A stretch of 64,000 bases of DNA. Source: Bin5 sp965242905. Lineage in GTDB: Bacteria; Chloroflexota; Anaerolineae; Caldilineales; Caldilineaceae. Shown piece by piece: positions 53,928-63,439 of the stretch (positions are counted from its first letter, which is position 1; each line of letters opens with the position of its first letter). A model generated the notes under the pieces. That model ran no database searches, was not told the origin of the DNA, and worked only from the letters and a program-made list of their open reading frames with translations. The stretch spans positions 5,208,001 through 5,272,000 of the forward strand of contig CBDETM010000002.1 of the NCBI GenBank assembly GCA_965242905.1. The letters run 5' to 3'. The position numbers and the translations under genes were made by a program.

Positions 53928-55052
53928 ATGAAAGTCGTCGAAGTAGAAACCATCGTAGTCAGGAACGAGCCGCCCTTTCGGGGCGGGAGCATGTGGCTGT
54001 TTGTTCAGCTCCATACTGATGAGGGCATCGTCGGGCTGGGTGAGCGGCCTTCAGGAAATGCGAAGAACCTGGAGGCGCAGGTCAGGCTGATCGAGGATCT
54101 GGGTGAGCAGTTTGTCGTGGGCGCCAATCCCTTTGACATCGAGAAACTGTGGCAGACAATTTTTGCCTCGCGTCACGATTATCGCCATCCGGGCCTGGAC
54201 ATGACGCCGGCGCTGAGCGCGATCGAGATGGCCTGCTGGGACATCGTTGGCAAGGCGACGGGACAGCCGATCTATAATCTGCTGGGCGGGCGTTGCCACG
54301 AGAAGCTGCGTGCCTACGCATATATGCCTTCGGAAGGCATCTGGGAGAACCCGGAAAAGGCCGGGGAGATCGCTATCAAGCTGGTTGAAGAGGGAAACAC
54401 GGCATGCAAATTCGACCCCTTTCAGCCTATATTTCCGAATCCCAGCGATTATTCGTTGAAGACGATCCGGCACGTTGCCAAGATCTTTCAGTGTATCCGG
54501 GACGCGGTGGGGGACGAGCTGGAGATAGGCATCGGGACGCACGGCCAGTTCAGCACGGCCGGGGCGATTCGCGTTGCCAAGATACTGGAGGAGTTCGACC
54601 CGTTCTGGTTCGAGGAGCCGGTTCCGCCTGAAAACATTGACGAGATGGCGCGGGTGGCGGCACACACTAGCATCCCGATCGCTACAGGAGAGCGGCTGGT
54701 TTCGAAGTTCGAGTTTGCTCAGCTACTGGTGAAGCAGGCGGCGCAGGTTATTCAGCTGGACGTGGGCCAGTGCGGCGGGATCCTGGAATCGAAGAAGATC
54801 GCGGGTATGGCGGAGGCGCATTACGCCATGATCGCCCCGCATATGTATTGCGGGCCTGTGGCAGCGGCGGCGGCCGTACAGCTTGATACGTGTTCGCCCA
54901 ACCTGTTGATCCAGGAGTATAACGGGGGCCCTATGCACCAGGAGCTGTTCAAGGAGCCGATTGTATTTGAGAACGGCTATATCATCCCGCCTACCGGGCC
55001 GGGGCTGGGCATCGAGTTGGACGAGGCGGTTGTCAAGAGACAGTTATTGTAG
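53928..55052 (+). CDS. Enolase-superfamily dehydratase (galactonate/galactarate-like)
   Basis: This is a 374-residue MR/MLE-family protein with the capping domain at 1 to about 115 and barrel to about 360. K161 in CKFDPF lies at the KxD position. The second and third metal ligands are E230 (FWFEEP) and E255 (TGER), and H305 lies in APHMYCGP. The position of the first metal ligand, two residues before H205, is Gly (GIGTHGQF), unlike Asp in classic galactonate dehydratases. E199 just upstream might compensate. It starts 74 bp after the GH4 terminator and ends 27 bp before an SDR gene. The role is likely dehydration of an aldonate or aldarate; substrate unproven. Confidence 0.85.
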   Translation: MKVVEVETIVVRNEPPFRGGSMWLFVQLHTDEGIVGLGERPSGNAKNLEAQVRLIEDLGEQFVVGANPFDIEKLWQTIFASRHDYRHPGLDMTPALSAIEMACWDIVGKATGQPIYNLLGGRCHEKLRAYAYMPSEGIWENPEKAGEIAIKLVEEGNTACKFDPFQPIFPNPSDYSLKTIRHVAKIFQCIRDAVGDELEIGIGTHGQFSTAGAIRVAKILEEFDPFWFEEPVPPENIDEMARVAAHTSIPIATGERLVSKFEFAQLLVKQAAQVIQLDVGQCGGILESKKIAGMAEAHYAMIAPHMYCGPVAAAAAVQLDTCSPNLLIQEYNGGPMHQELFKEPIVFENGYIIPPTGPGLGIELDEAVVKRQLL

Positions 55053-55079
55053 GCGAGGGGACAAAGGGAAAGATCATTC

Positions 55080-55910
55080 ATGGCTATCTTGGACGGAAAA
55101 GTGGCCCTGGTCACAGGCGCGGGGCGGGGACACGGGGAGGCGGTCGCGGTCCGGTTTGCCGAGGAGGGCGCTGCGGTTGCGGTCTGCGACATCGTGCCCG
55201 TAGAGGAGTTGGAGGGCGGCGTTGGCGAACGGATCCGGGCGGCCGGCGGGGAGGTATTTTGCTCGCAGACGGATGTTTCGAAGGAAGAGCCGGTCAGGCA
55301 GCTTGTGCAGAATACGATTGACCGTTTCGGCACGATCGACATTTTGGTTAATGTGGTCGGAATAGCCGGGCCGACGAAGGATGTGTGGCAGATGAGCCTG
55401 GAGGAGTGGCAGGAAACGCTGGCGGTCAATCTGGATTCGGCATTTCTGGGCTGCAAGTATGCGCTGCCGGAGATGATCCGCAAACGGTATGGCCGGGTTA
55501 TCAACTTCAGCTCGGCTTCGGGCAAGCAGCCTCTTTCGCACCGGACTCCCTACACGACCTCGAAGATGGGCATCCTTGGATTTACACGCACTTTGGCGGC
55601 GGACGTGGGTCGGTACAATATCACGGTCAATGCGATCTGTCCCGGTGCACACGAGGAGAGGAGTGTCGAGTTGGAACGGTCGCGGGCGGAGTACAGGGGG
55701 GAAGCTTTTGATGAAGAGGCATTTCGGCGCCGGTACCGGGAGCCGCGGCCGAATGCCGTTCTGGCCGGGCGGTGGTGTGGGGATGAAGGGTACGTGGAGA
55801 AGGGCGCCGGCTCGGAGGAGGCGGCTGCGATTGCAGTCTTTCTGGCATCGGATGATGCGGCCAGCATGACGGGTCAGGACATCAATTCGGGGGGATGGGT
55901 GATGTGGTGA
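55080..55910 (+). CDS. Short-chain dehydrogenase/reductase
   Basis: This is a 276-residue classical SDR. The NAD-binding motif is TGAGRGHG (12-19), the NNAG-type position reads NVVGIAG, and the active-site Ser-Tyr-Lys occurs as FSSASGKQPLSHRTPYTTSKMG. The adenine-binding acidic residue D38 in CDIVP suggests NAD rather than NADP. The C-terminal GQDINSGGW fits the family. It is probably co-transcribed with the dehydratase, oxidising or reducing a sugar or keto-acid intermediate. A 35-residue insertion around residues 195-230 (ERSRAEYRGEAFDEEAFR) is longer than usual. Confidence 0.9.
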   Translation: MAILDGKVALVTGAGRGHGEAVAVRFAEEGAAVAVCDIVPVEELEGGVGERIRAAGGEVFCSQTDVSKEEPVRQLVQNTIDRFGTIDILVNVVGIAGPTKDVWQMSLEEWQETLAVNLDSAFLGCKYALPEMIRKRYGRVINFSSASGKQPLSHRTPYTTSKMGILGFTRTLAADVGRYNITVNAICPGAHEERSVELERSRAEYRGEAFDEEAFRRRYREPRPNAVLAGRWCGDEGYVEKGAGSEEAAAIAVFLASDDAASMTGQDINSGGWVMW

Positions 55911-55957
55911 GGAAGGGTTACTTCCGCGAATTCTGTCCGCGAAGAGCACCTTTTTCT

Positions 55958-56036
55958 GATCCGCGAAGTTACGCGAAGGGGCGCGAAGGACACCTTTGGT
56001 TGATCCGCGAAGTCACGCGAAGGGCGGCGATGAACG
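55958..56036. repeat. Two CGCGAAG-type dispersed repeats in tandem
   Basis: Two near-consensus copies (about 55,958-55,993 and 56,002-56,036) follow a partial copy at 55,935. The second extends almost to the start region of the next gene, whose true ATG is therefore taken as 56,062. Confidence 0.7.
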
Positions 56037-56061
56037 CCAGGTACAGAGTCGAGAAGCCGAT

Positions 56062-58869
56062 ATGATGACAGAGAAAGCAGTGCCGTTGCAGGGGCAGTTT
56101 CTGCTGGAATGGAACCGGGGGGGCATTTGCAGTCTTAAGCTGAGGGACGATGCATACGATACCGAGTACATTTCCGCGGGCGAAACGCTTGGGGAGGTGC
56201 TGGTAGGCTATCGTGCAGGCGGAGGGGCGTGGCGGTCTGCGACCAGTTTCTCTTCAGGCGATATTCGCACTGTAGAGGAGATTGAAGGCGGGTCGCGGGC
56301 GTTCGTGTACAGCGGCGACAGCCAGTTGCAGCACGGATTGCGGGGGCTGGGAATGGTGGAGCGGTTCAGCGTGGAAGGGGAGCGGCTCCTGTGGACCCTG
56401 GCGTTTCACAACGAGACTGACGGAACACTGGAGATCGGCGACATTGGTTTGCCGTTGCCGTTCAACAAACAGTTTGTGCGCGACAATCTGGCCAACTATA
56501 CGCAGGTTGTTGCCCGCCACAGCTTCATTTCCGGCCACGGGTCCTTTCTTTTCTGGCAGCGGCCCAATGGTGTCGGTCCTTACCTGGTCATGACGCCTCT
56601 GGCGGGAACGAAGCTGGAGTACTATGAGGAGATCGATCCTCACCCTTCGACAACCAGCGTGCCCTACCGGGTGTATATCCATTCCGCACTGACCGGGGGC
56701 CAGGAGACGCGCGGGACATGGCGCCAGCCTCATACAAGCGTCACACTATCGCCGCAAGGAGCAGACGGCGACGGCGTTGCATACGGCTTCTGCCTGGAGT
56801 GGGCAGACGACTACGAGGGCGTGCGTGACGTCCTCTACCGGCAAGGCCTGTTCGATGTTCATGTGGTGCCTGGTATGACGGTACCGATCGATCTGGGGGC
56901 AAGGTTCTCGATCCGGACGCAGCAAAGAGACTATGTAATTGCGGCGGAATATCCTGACCAGACCAGCATAGAAACGGTGAATGATTCGCAGGAAAATGCC
57001 CGCAGCTATCAGGTGCAGTTTTCGCGGCTGGGGGAGAATCTCTTGACTGTCAACTACGGCAGCGGTTCCTACATGAACCTTGAGTTTTTTGTAACCGAGC
57101 CGCTGGAGACTCTGATCAAGAAACGAACCGCTTTTCTGGTGGACAAGCAGCAGCACAGGGACACTGGCAAGTGGTACGAGGGCCTGTTTTCGGTTTGGGA
57201 CATGCGGGAGGCCGTCCTGCGGGGTCCTGAGAACACGGGCGGATTCGACGGCTGGTACGGTTATACGCTGACCTGCGACGACACGGCTCTGCCGAAGGCT
57301 CCGTTCATCGCCGCAAAGAACGTGCACTTCCCGGAACAGAAGGAGATTGATGCGGTTGAGTACTACATCGAGAAGTTCGTATGGGGCGGGTTGCAGCGTA
57401 CGGACGAGGAACAGCCCTATCCTTACTTCATCTATGGTGTGCCCAACTGGTATGAGAACCGGCACAGTGAGCATGGGTTCGGGACCCGGGGCGAAGGCCT
57501 GGAACATGTCTGGCGCAGCTATGATTATCCGCATGTGATCATGCTCTACTTTCACATGTACCAGATCGCCAAGCTCTACCCAGGAACGACGAACTACCTG
57601 GACGGTGCGGGTTACCTGGAGAGGGCGTTCGGGACGGCGGAAGCCCACTTCCGGCTTGGTGGGCTGGACGATCTCCCGCACGGGGCACAGGGGTACTGGG
57701 CGTATCGACTCGGCCTGTACAACGAGATGTTGATCGTGGACTTGATTGACGCGCTGGAGGAGGAGGGCTGGCAGGAGCGGGCCGACTGGCTGCGCGGAGA
57801 GTGGGAGAAGAAGGTCAAGTATTTCGTGTATGACGATCCGTATCCGTTTGATTCGGAGTATCCGTTTGACACGACTGCGTTCGAAACATCACATGCTGTC
57901 GCAAAGTACGGGTTGACGCGGACTGTTGAGCCTGACAGGAAGCTCTGGTACGACAAGTACAAGGACATCTGGTACGAGCATCCTGAAGTCAGCCGATCTG
58001 ACTTTGAGGCGTTCATGGAAAAGCAGATTGAGGCGAACATTGCACTGCGGGGTTGGGTGGAACCGTCGTACACGCTATTGGGCGGTGACAATCGGGGGGG
58101 AGATTCTTCCAGATACGGTTTGAGCTATATGTCTCAGCTGGGCGGGTGGGCAATCGTGGACTACGCACTCTATTTTGCGGAGGACCCTTTCCCTTACTTG
58201 CGCTTAGGTTATGCGTCCTTCCTAAGTTCGTGGTGTCTGATGAATACGGGAACGGCCGAATCGAATTACGGGTACTGGTATCCGGGCGAGGAAAACGACG
58301 GTGCGACGGGTTGGGCAGTTACGCCGGAGAAGTACAGCGGTATGTGGATCAGGCAGGACAACGGGCGGGGGAGTTGGCCGTACGACGGCGAGATTGAATT
58401 GGGGTACGGGGCGGCGCTGCGAACCGCGGCCACGATAGTAGCCGACGATCCGCTATTTGGCTGGTTTGCCTATGGCGGGCGGCTTGGGATGCGAGAGGGT
58501 CGATTTGAGATCTGGCCGCAGGACGGTGTGCGTCAGAGACTGCATATCATCGGGCGAGACGCGCGCATACATTTGTTGCTAGAGCGCGATGGCTTTGCAG
58601 CAGATCATCCGATCTCTTTACATTGCAACTACCTGGATTGTGGGGGCGCGGCTGTGCAGTTCTCAAGGATCGCGTTCCGTATTGAGAATCGCAGCGGCGA
58701 CCGGCACAGAACGGGTTTGAAGCTCCGCGTCTTGAAGGGAAGCAGCTACACTGTACGCATTGACGGGGAATCAACTCGAAATTTTGAGGCAGCAGAGGGG
58801 GGGTGGAGCAAGGCTGAAATTGAATCAGGTCCCAAGGATGTGGTTAAAGTGGAAATCGAGGCGGGTTGA
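56062..58869 (+). CDS. Large glycan-associated protein, DUF5695-like
   Basis: This is a 935-residue protein resembling the DUF5695 group found in carbohydrate-utilisation loci. The N-terminal 330 residues are beta-rich (LLEWNRGGICSLKL, GLGMVERFSVEGERLLW). From about 380 on, it is aromatic- and acid-rich and reads like an (alpha/alpha)-barrel, with HRDTGKWYEGLFSVWDM, GFDGWYGY and GQGYWAYRLG-like motifs. A beta-rich C-terminal tail follows. No signal peptide is seen from ATG 56062; an open frame back to 55,996 runs through repeat DNA. It may act on imported glycans or lose its signal through a wrong start call. No catalytic residues are established for the family. Confidence 0.65.
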   Translation: MMTEKAVPLQGQFLLEWNRGGICSLKLRDDAYDTEYISAGETLGEVLVGYRAGGGAWRSATSFSSGDIRTVEEIEGGSRAFVYSGDSQLQHGLRGLGMVERFSVEGERLLWTLAFHNETDGTLEIGDIGLPLPFNKQFVRDNLANYTQVVARHSFISGHGSFLFWQRPNGVGPYLVMTPLAGTKLEYYEEIDPHPSTTSVPYRVYIHSALTGGQETRGTWRQPHTSVTLSPQGADGDGVAYGFCLEWADDYEGVRDVLYRQGLFDVHVVPGMTVPIDLGARFSIRTQQRDYVIAAEYPDQTSIETVNDSQENARSYQVQFSRLGENLLTVNYGSGSYMNLEFFVTEPLETLIKKRTAFLVDKQQHRDTGKWYEGLFSVWDMREAVLRGPENTGGFDGWYGYTLTCDDTALPKAPFIAAKNVHFPEQKEIDAVEYYIEKFVWGGLQRTDEEQPYPYFIYGVPNWYENRHSEHGFGTRGEGLEHVWRSYDYPHVIMLYFHMYQIAKLYPGTTNYLDGAGYLERAFGTAEAHFRLGGLDDLPHGAQGYWAYRLGLYNEMLIVDLIDALEEEGWQERADWLRGEWEKKVKYFVYDDPYPFDSEYPFDTTAFETSHAVAKYGLTRTVEPDRKLWYDKYKDIWYEHPEVSRSDFEAFMEKQIEANIALRGWVEPSYTLLGGDNRGGDSSRYGLSYMSQLGGWAIVDYALYFAEDPFPYLRLGYASFLSSWCLMNTGTAESNYGYWYPGEENDGATGWAVTPEKYSGMWIRQDNGRGSWPYDGEIELGYGAALRTAATIVADDPLFGWFAYGGRLGMREGRFEIWPQDGVRQRLHIIGRDARIHLLLERDGFAADHPISLHCNYLDCGGAAVQFSRIAFRIENRSGDRHRTGLKLRVLKGSSYTVRIDGESTRNFEAAEGGWSKAEIESGPKDVVKVEIEAG

Positions 58870-58920
58870 TTTCCGAAGTTCGCATGGGAGAGCAGGGCAG
58901 CCGAGGACGGCCCGAATCTT

Positions 58921-59415
58921 CTAATCTGTCGTCTCGGTGTCTTCGTGCCAAACCAGGTCTGTCCAATGGCAGGTGCTCCACCTTTCATACTCGGACTTGA
59001 GCGAGTTTACGACCATGTTCTTTGTTCGGTCTTCGTCGTAAAAGTTTCCCTTCTCCATAAACGAAGTCAGCATTTTGAGTCGCTTCAAGCAGTGCTTGCG
59101 GGCCTGCTCGCCGATCTCTTCGAGTGACCGTTCCCGACCTTTAAAGAAGGCGAAAAAGGCGTCTTGGGAGGAGTTCAGATTGCCTGCGCGGGCGTCCTCG
59201 ATTCGCGCTCGGAAGGGCTGGACCCACGAGTCCGGTGGGGCGCTCTGGTTAATGACTATGTTGGCGTCGTCCAGCTTTTGCTTGTACTGTTCCACGACGC
59301 GTCCGCTGATTCTCGACAATGAGAGGGTAATCAGCGCGAGGACAATGCCTATGGCGCAAGCAAAAAGGATGATGACGACCAGTATTGGCACTTCAGATTC
59401 CCCTTCGACAGTCAA
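58921..59415 (-). CDS. Small single-pass membrane protein of unknown function
   Basis: This is a 164-residue protein not recognised as a known family. One transmembrane segment (about 9-33, PILVVIILFACAIGIVLALI) is followed by a helical region rich in charged residues (VVEQYKQKLDDANIVI and RERSLEEIGEQARKHCLKRL). It would lie in the membrane with a cytoplasmic C-terminus. The start is TTG at 59,415; no strong ribosome site is seen, so a downstream GTG could also be used. It is convergent with the DUF5695-like gene and isolated, so context gives no function. Confidence 0.55.
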   Translation of the reverse strand: MTVEGESEVPILVVIILFACAIGIVLALITLSLSRISGRVVEQYKQKLDDANIVINQSAPPDSWVQPFRARIEDARAGNLNSSQDAFFAFFKGRERSLEEIGEQARKHCLKRLKMLTSFMEKGNFYDEDRTKNMVVNSLKSEYERWSTCHWTDLVWHEDTETTD

Positions 59416-59659
59416 GCCGTAAGACTTTTGTGGATACTATACCACGATTCTTTCATTCGAGCGGTGTTCGCTGCGAGATGGAATCGCGGGAGCGTGTATG
59501 CCTTTCCTGGGGTAGGAATGGCTGGGCGAGGACTTAGGGGCAGCGGTGGTTGAAACAGTCGCCGGATTGAGGAGAGAGTCAGAGCAAGCGTCAGGCCTGG
59601 CCGTACAGTGAGGTACTCTGACTGGGCGTACAGGGGCGATAGCGGGGAAGGTGAGGGCG

Positions 59660-59852
59660 TGCGAGGGCAGGCACTAGGCCGGCGCCGACGGGGAATCAGT
59701 AGGGACGGCGGATGGTGGGTTGGCGAAACTAGGTCGAACAGGCACCTGTTGCCAATGACGACACCAGCTCGATGAGGCGTGTTGTAGGAGAGGGGGCGTT
59801 GCGGGGGCGGAGCCCCCGCACAAGGGAGGGCCGAATAGGCCCGACCGCCCAG
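59660..59852 (+). repeat. ~200-bp two-hairpin intergenic element, copy 4
   Basis: The fourth copy shares GGCGTGTTGTAGGAGAGG and both core hairpins with copy 1 almost unchanged. The upstream part is more diverged. It is in the same orientation as the others and lies about 195 bp before the promoter of the next importer. The 59,416-60,252 gap otherwise holds only this and the promoter. Confidence 0.75.
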
Positions 59853-60045
59853 AAAACCAGTAGTCAGTTTTCAGTGGTCAGTGGTCAGAGGAGGGGCTTC
59901 GCTGCCGGAGAATGGAACGAGAACTGAATGAAGTTTGGCTCCTACCAGGTGAACAGGACGGCTTCCCATCATTTTGGGTTGAAGGCTTGCGGCATTCTTC
60001 GAGTCAGCGGCGGAAAGGCAGCGCCATTTATTGGATTTTTGTTGT

Positions 60046-60074
60046 TTGCATTAAACACATGATGCGCGTATTAT
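60046..60074 (+). promoter_or_regulatory. Candidate promoter for family-5 ABC importer
   Basis: TTGCAT (60,046-60,051), a 17-base spacer and TATTAT (60,069-60,074) lie about 180 bp upstream of ATG 60,253. The -10 box is good and the -35 box is weak; the local sequence is AT-rich compared with its surroundings. Confidence 0.45.
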
Positions 60075-60252
60075 TCACGCGTTAGGCTCTCAACCCAATT
60101 GTTTTCATAGGAAACGAGGAAGTGAGAGTTGCACAGAAGGTCAATCCCGCACCCAGCCAATTCAAATCAAAGGAGGCCGAACCCCTACCCACTCTGAAGC
60201 GTAGGACCATTTCAGTATACCTTCCACACGTTCAGTCCAAAGGAGTGATCCG

Positions 60253-62295
60253 ATGAGGAAAACGCTGTTTTATCTGCTTGTCGCCATCACCGCGGTTGCC
60301 TTGCTCGCGGCATGTGGTGCTCCGCAGCCGGCGGCGGAAGAAGCAATGGAAGAGGCGCCTGCAGCCGAAGACACGTCGGAAGAGGCCATGGCTTCATCTT
60401 CCTATGAGAGTTGCCTCGAATCCCAGGCCGCAGGCAATACTTTCTGCGAGGCACCTATGTTGGCGGCCCGAGTCGAAGCGGGCGAACTGCCGCCAGTGGA
60501 TGAGCGGCTTCCCGTCAATCCTGCCGTGGGCAACAACCGCATTCCCGAATGGCAGGCCGTGATGGAACGCGGCGAGTACGGGGGCACGTTGCGGTTGATT
60601 GACTTTGACGCAGGCTCGATCGGCCATGATGCCGGCTGGATTTCGAATGAGCCCTGGGTGGAGACCGAGGACATCTCGCACGACTTTGCGACGATGACCG
60701 GCAACATCTTCGATCTGGAGATCAGTGACGACGACCAGGTTTTCACCTTCCACATGCGCAAGGGCATGAAGTTCTCGGATGGCTCCGATTTTGATACGGA
60801 GGACATCGATTTCTGGTGGAACGACATGCTGCACAACGAGACGCTCACGCCCGTAATCGGGTCGACCTGGCGTTCGGGCAATTCGCCCTCAGGAAACGTG
60901 GGCACACTGGAGGTGATCGACCGCTATACCTTCAAGGTCTCGTTCGATCAGCCGTACGGCGGCTGGCCGGGCCTTTTCACATACGGCGGCGGCCCGCACC
61001 GATTCACAGACAGCGACTACCTGAAGAAGATCCACGGGGACTATGCGGATCCGGACGAGTTGGCGGCACTGCTCGACCAGCATGGTTTTGAGGCAGGCGA
61101 GTGGAACAGGCTGTTTGGCGTTTACACCAGCACCAACCGCCAGCATGAGACCGGCCTTCCCTCGCTTGGACCTTACATTCTGACTGAAATGGGCGAGACG
61201 CAGGCGGTTATGGAGCGGAACCCCTATTACTTCAAGGTGGACGAGTGGGGCCAGCAGCTGCCTTACATCGACCGGCTTCAGATATCGATTGTTCCCGATG
61301 TCAATGCGGCGACATTGAAGATTATCGCCGGTGAAGTGGATATGGCGCGCCGCGGCGTAACTGCTGCCGACATGCCGCTCTACCTGCAGAACGCCGAGGA
61401 GAAGGGCTACGAGGTCGTCATTCTGGACATGCACGCCTCGCTGGGTGAGATCTACCTGAATATGACCTATGCGGATGAGGCGTGGCAGGAGGTCATCAAC
61501 GAATTAGACTTCCGCAAAGCACTCTCCTTCGCGGTTGACCGCGAGTCGATCATCGACGCGGTTTACGCGGGTCTGGCGGAACTACCGCAGACCATGGACC
61601 CGACCACAGACGTTGCGCAGGCCGAGGCGCTTCTGGACGGGTTGGGACTGGACCAGCGCGACGCGGACGGGTGCCGGTTGACACCGAGCGGCCTGCCGAT
61701 CCGGATCCAGTTCAATTTCACCCCGTTCACGGGTGAATCGCTGCCGACGGCTGAGATTGCGGCACAGAACTGGAATGACATCGGCATTTGCACAACGGTC
61801 AAGCAGCTGGAGCAGAACCTGTTCCTGACCCAGGCGGCAGCCAACGAGACGCAAGCGATGGTCTGGTGGGCGCACTATCCACGCTGGCCGTGGCACGAGT
61901 CCGGCGACTATATCGGACGGGCGTGGCAGCGCCACTATGCCCCGTTGTGGATGGCGTGGTTTGACTGGAATGTCGGAGGCGGAAAGGAAGCATCGGACAA
62001 CCCGGACGAGACCGATCCTCTGGTCGTGGGTGTCGAACCGCCGCAGACCTACAAGGACTTGCGGAGGCTACAGACCGAGCTTTTCGCTACGTCGGATGCA
62101 TCAGAGCACGAGAGGATTTGGGGTGAGATGATCGCGATCTTCCGTGACAACCACTTCTGGATTTCCGCGTCCGACCCGTTGAAGAATCCTCTGGTCGTAA
62201 GCGCGGGACTTGGAAACGTGGCCAAGAGAGGATTCCAGATCCAGTCTGCCAACGAGGCAGAGTTCTACTTCTGGCAGGATGAGAGCCGACGCTGA
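60253..62295 (+). CDS. ABC transporter substrate-binding lipoprotein, family 5
   Basis: This is a 680-residue binding protein of family 5. The signal MRKTLFYLLVAITAVALLAAC ends in a lipobox with Cys 21, so it is Sec-exported and lipid-anchored, unlike the Tat-type paralogue at 5.2-7.2 kb. A Glu/Ala-rich linker follows. The body has FHMRKGMKFSDGSDF and RNPYYFKVDEWGQQLP, typical of the large Chloroflexota members. AAAGGAG precedes ATG 60253. It heads an operon with DppB- and DppC-type permeases. The ligand could be a peptide or an oligosaccharide; the surroundings favour the latter only weakly. Confidence 0.93.
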   Translation: MRKTLFYLLVAITAVALLAACGAPQPAAEEAMEEAPAAEDTSEEAMASSSYESCLESQAAGNTFCEAPMLAARVEAGELPPVDERLPVNPAVGNNRIPEWQAVMERGEYGGTLRLIDFDAGSIGHDAGWISNEPWVETEDISHDFATMTGNIFDLEISDDDQVFTFHMRKGMKFSDGSDFDTEDIDFWWNDMLHNETLTPVIGSTWRSGNSPSGNVGTLEVIDRYTFKVSFDQPYGGWPGLFTYGGGPHRFTDSDYLKKIHGDYADPDELAALLDQHGFEAGEWNRLFGVYTSTNRQHETGLPSLGPYILTEMGETQAVMERNPYYFKVDEWGQQLPYIDRLQISIVPDVNAATLKIIAGEVDMARRGVTAADMPLYLQNAEEKGYEVVILDMHASLGEIYLNMTYADEAWQEVINELDFRKALSFAVDRESIIDAVYAGLAELPQTMDPTTDVAQAEALLDGLGLDQRDADGCRLTPSGLPIRIQFNFTPFTGESLPTAEIAAQNWNDIGICTTVKQLEQNLFLTQAAANETQAMVWWAHYPRWPWHESGDYIGRAWQRHYAPLWMAWFDWNVGGGKEASDNPDETDPLVVGVEPPQTYKDLRRLQTELFATSDASEHERIWGEMIAIFRDNHFWISASDPLKNPLVVSAGLGNVAKRGFQIQSANEAEFYFWQDESRR

Positions 62296-62314
62296 TTTCG
62301 GCATATGGAATGAC

Positions 62315-62339
62315 CGGGGGGGCGGGCGCGGCCCGCCCC
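62315..62339. promoter_or_regulatory. Perfect 11-bp GC hairpin between binding protein and permease
   Basis: GGGGGGCGGGC and GCCCGCCCCCC flank a three-base loop, 20 bp after the binding-protein stop. No T-run follows. It could block exonuclease decay and cap downstream expression, giving more binding protein than permease, as intergenic hairpins do in other importer operons. Confidence 0.55.
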
Positions 62340-62440
62340 CCGAACCACCGCCACGATTCGGGCAATACGCACGACGGAAATTCGTAGCACCAGCAGGTTT
62401 CTTGAGTTCTCCCCACAGGTACTGACAGGGAAGGGAGTCA

Positions 62441-63439
62441 ATGCTTACACAGTACATTGGCAGACGACTTCTGCTTTTAATCCCGTTGATCTTGCTCATC
62501 TCCGTCATATCGTTCGTACTGATCCAACTGCCGCCGGGGGACATTCTGAACATGGAGGTCCTGCGACTGCGGTCGGCGGGTACGCAGGTATCCGAGGAGG
62601 AGGTCGAGGCGTTGCGGCAACTTTACGGGCTGGACAAGTCGATGCCGGAACAGTACTGGCTTTGGATAACAAACATCCTGTTCAAAGGCAATTTCGGGAC
62701 TTCGTTCACCTACGTCAAGTCGGTAAGCGAGATCCTGGCGGCGCGCGTTCCTCTGACGGCGGCGGTATCGGTCCTGACCGCGGTTTTCGTCTGGGTGACG
62801 GCGGTGCCGATTGGTGTCTACTCTGCAACGCACCAGTACTCATTGGTCGACTATTTCTGGACATTCGTTTCGTTTATTGGCGTTGCGACACCAGGTTTTC
62901 TGCTGGCTTTGATCTTTTTGTGGCTGGCATTTGTCTGGTTCGACATTTCGGCAATCGGTCTGTTTTCGCAACAGTATGAGACCGCGCCCTGGAGCTGGGG
63001 GAAGTTGGTGAACATGCTTCAGCACATCTGGGTGCCGATTGTCATTATCGGTATGGCAAATACGGCGGGGATGATGCGCACGATGCGGGGGATGATGCTG
63101 GACGAATTGAACAAGCAGTATGTCATCACGGCACGTTCCAAAGGTTTGACTGAGACGCGGCTTCTAGTCAAATATCCGGTGCGGACTTCGATGAACCCCG
63201 TATTCAGCACAATCGGTTGGATGTTACCGGGGATAATCTCGGGTGAGGTGCTGGTTTCGATGGTGCTAAACATCCCGACGACGGGACCGGTGCTGTTGCA
63301 GGCCCTTTTGAACCAGGACATGTTTCTAGCAGGCAGCATCGTGTTCATTCTGAGTATCTTGACCGTGGTCGGCACCCTGGTCTCCGATATCCTGCTGGTG
63401 TGGCTGGATCCGCGTATCCGCTATGAGGGTGTAGCCTGA
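62441..63439 (+). CDS. ABC transporter permease, DppB type
   Basis: This is a 332-residue inner-membrane permease with an N-terminal helix (LLLLIPLILLISVISFVLIQ region, residues 8-28) and about five more. The permease domain has TRLLVKYPVRTSMNPVFS near the EAA loop, and the short N-terminal extension with QLPPGDILNME is typical of DppB/OppB. GGGAAGGG precedes ATG. Its stop overlaps the start of the DppC gene in ATGA, so the two are translationally coupled. Confidence 0.94.
   Translation: MLTQYIGRRLLLLIPLILLISVISFVLIQLPPGDILNMEVLRLRSAGTQVSEEEVEALRQLYGLDKSMPEQYWLWITNILFKGNFGTSFTYVKSVSEILAARVPLTAAVSVLTAVFVWVTAVPIGVYSATHQYSLVDYFWTFVSFIGVATPGFLLALIFLWLAFVWFDISAIGLFSQQYETAPWSWGKLVNMLQHIWVPIVIIGMANTAGMMRTMRGMMLDELNKQYVITARSKGLTETRLLVKYPVRTSMNPVFSTIGWMLPGIISGEVLVSMVLNIPTTGPVLLQALLNQDMFLAGSIVFILSILTVVGTLVSDILLVWLDPRIRYEGVA

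Noticed and set aside
59416..60252. Possible riboswitch or small RNA in the leader of the last importer
   Set aside because: Apart from the two-hairpin repeat and a promoter candidate I see no known riboswitch pattern.
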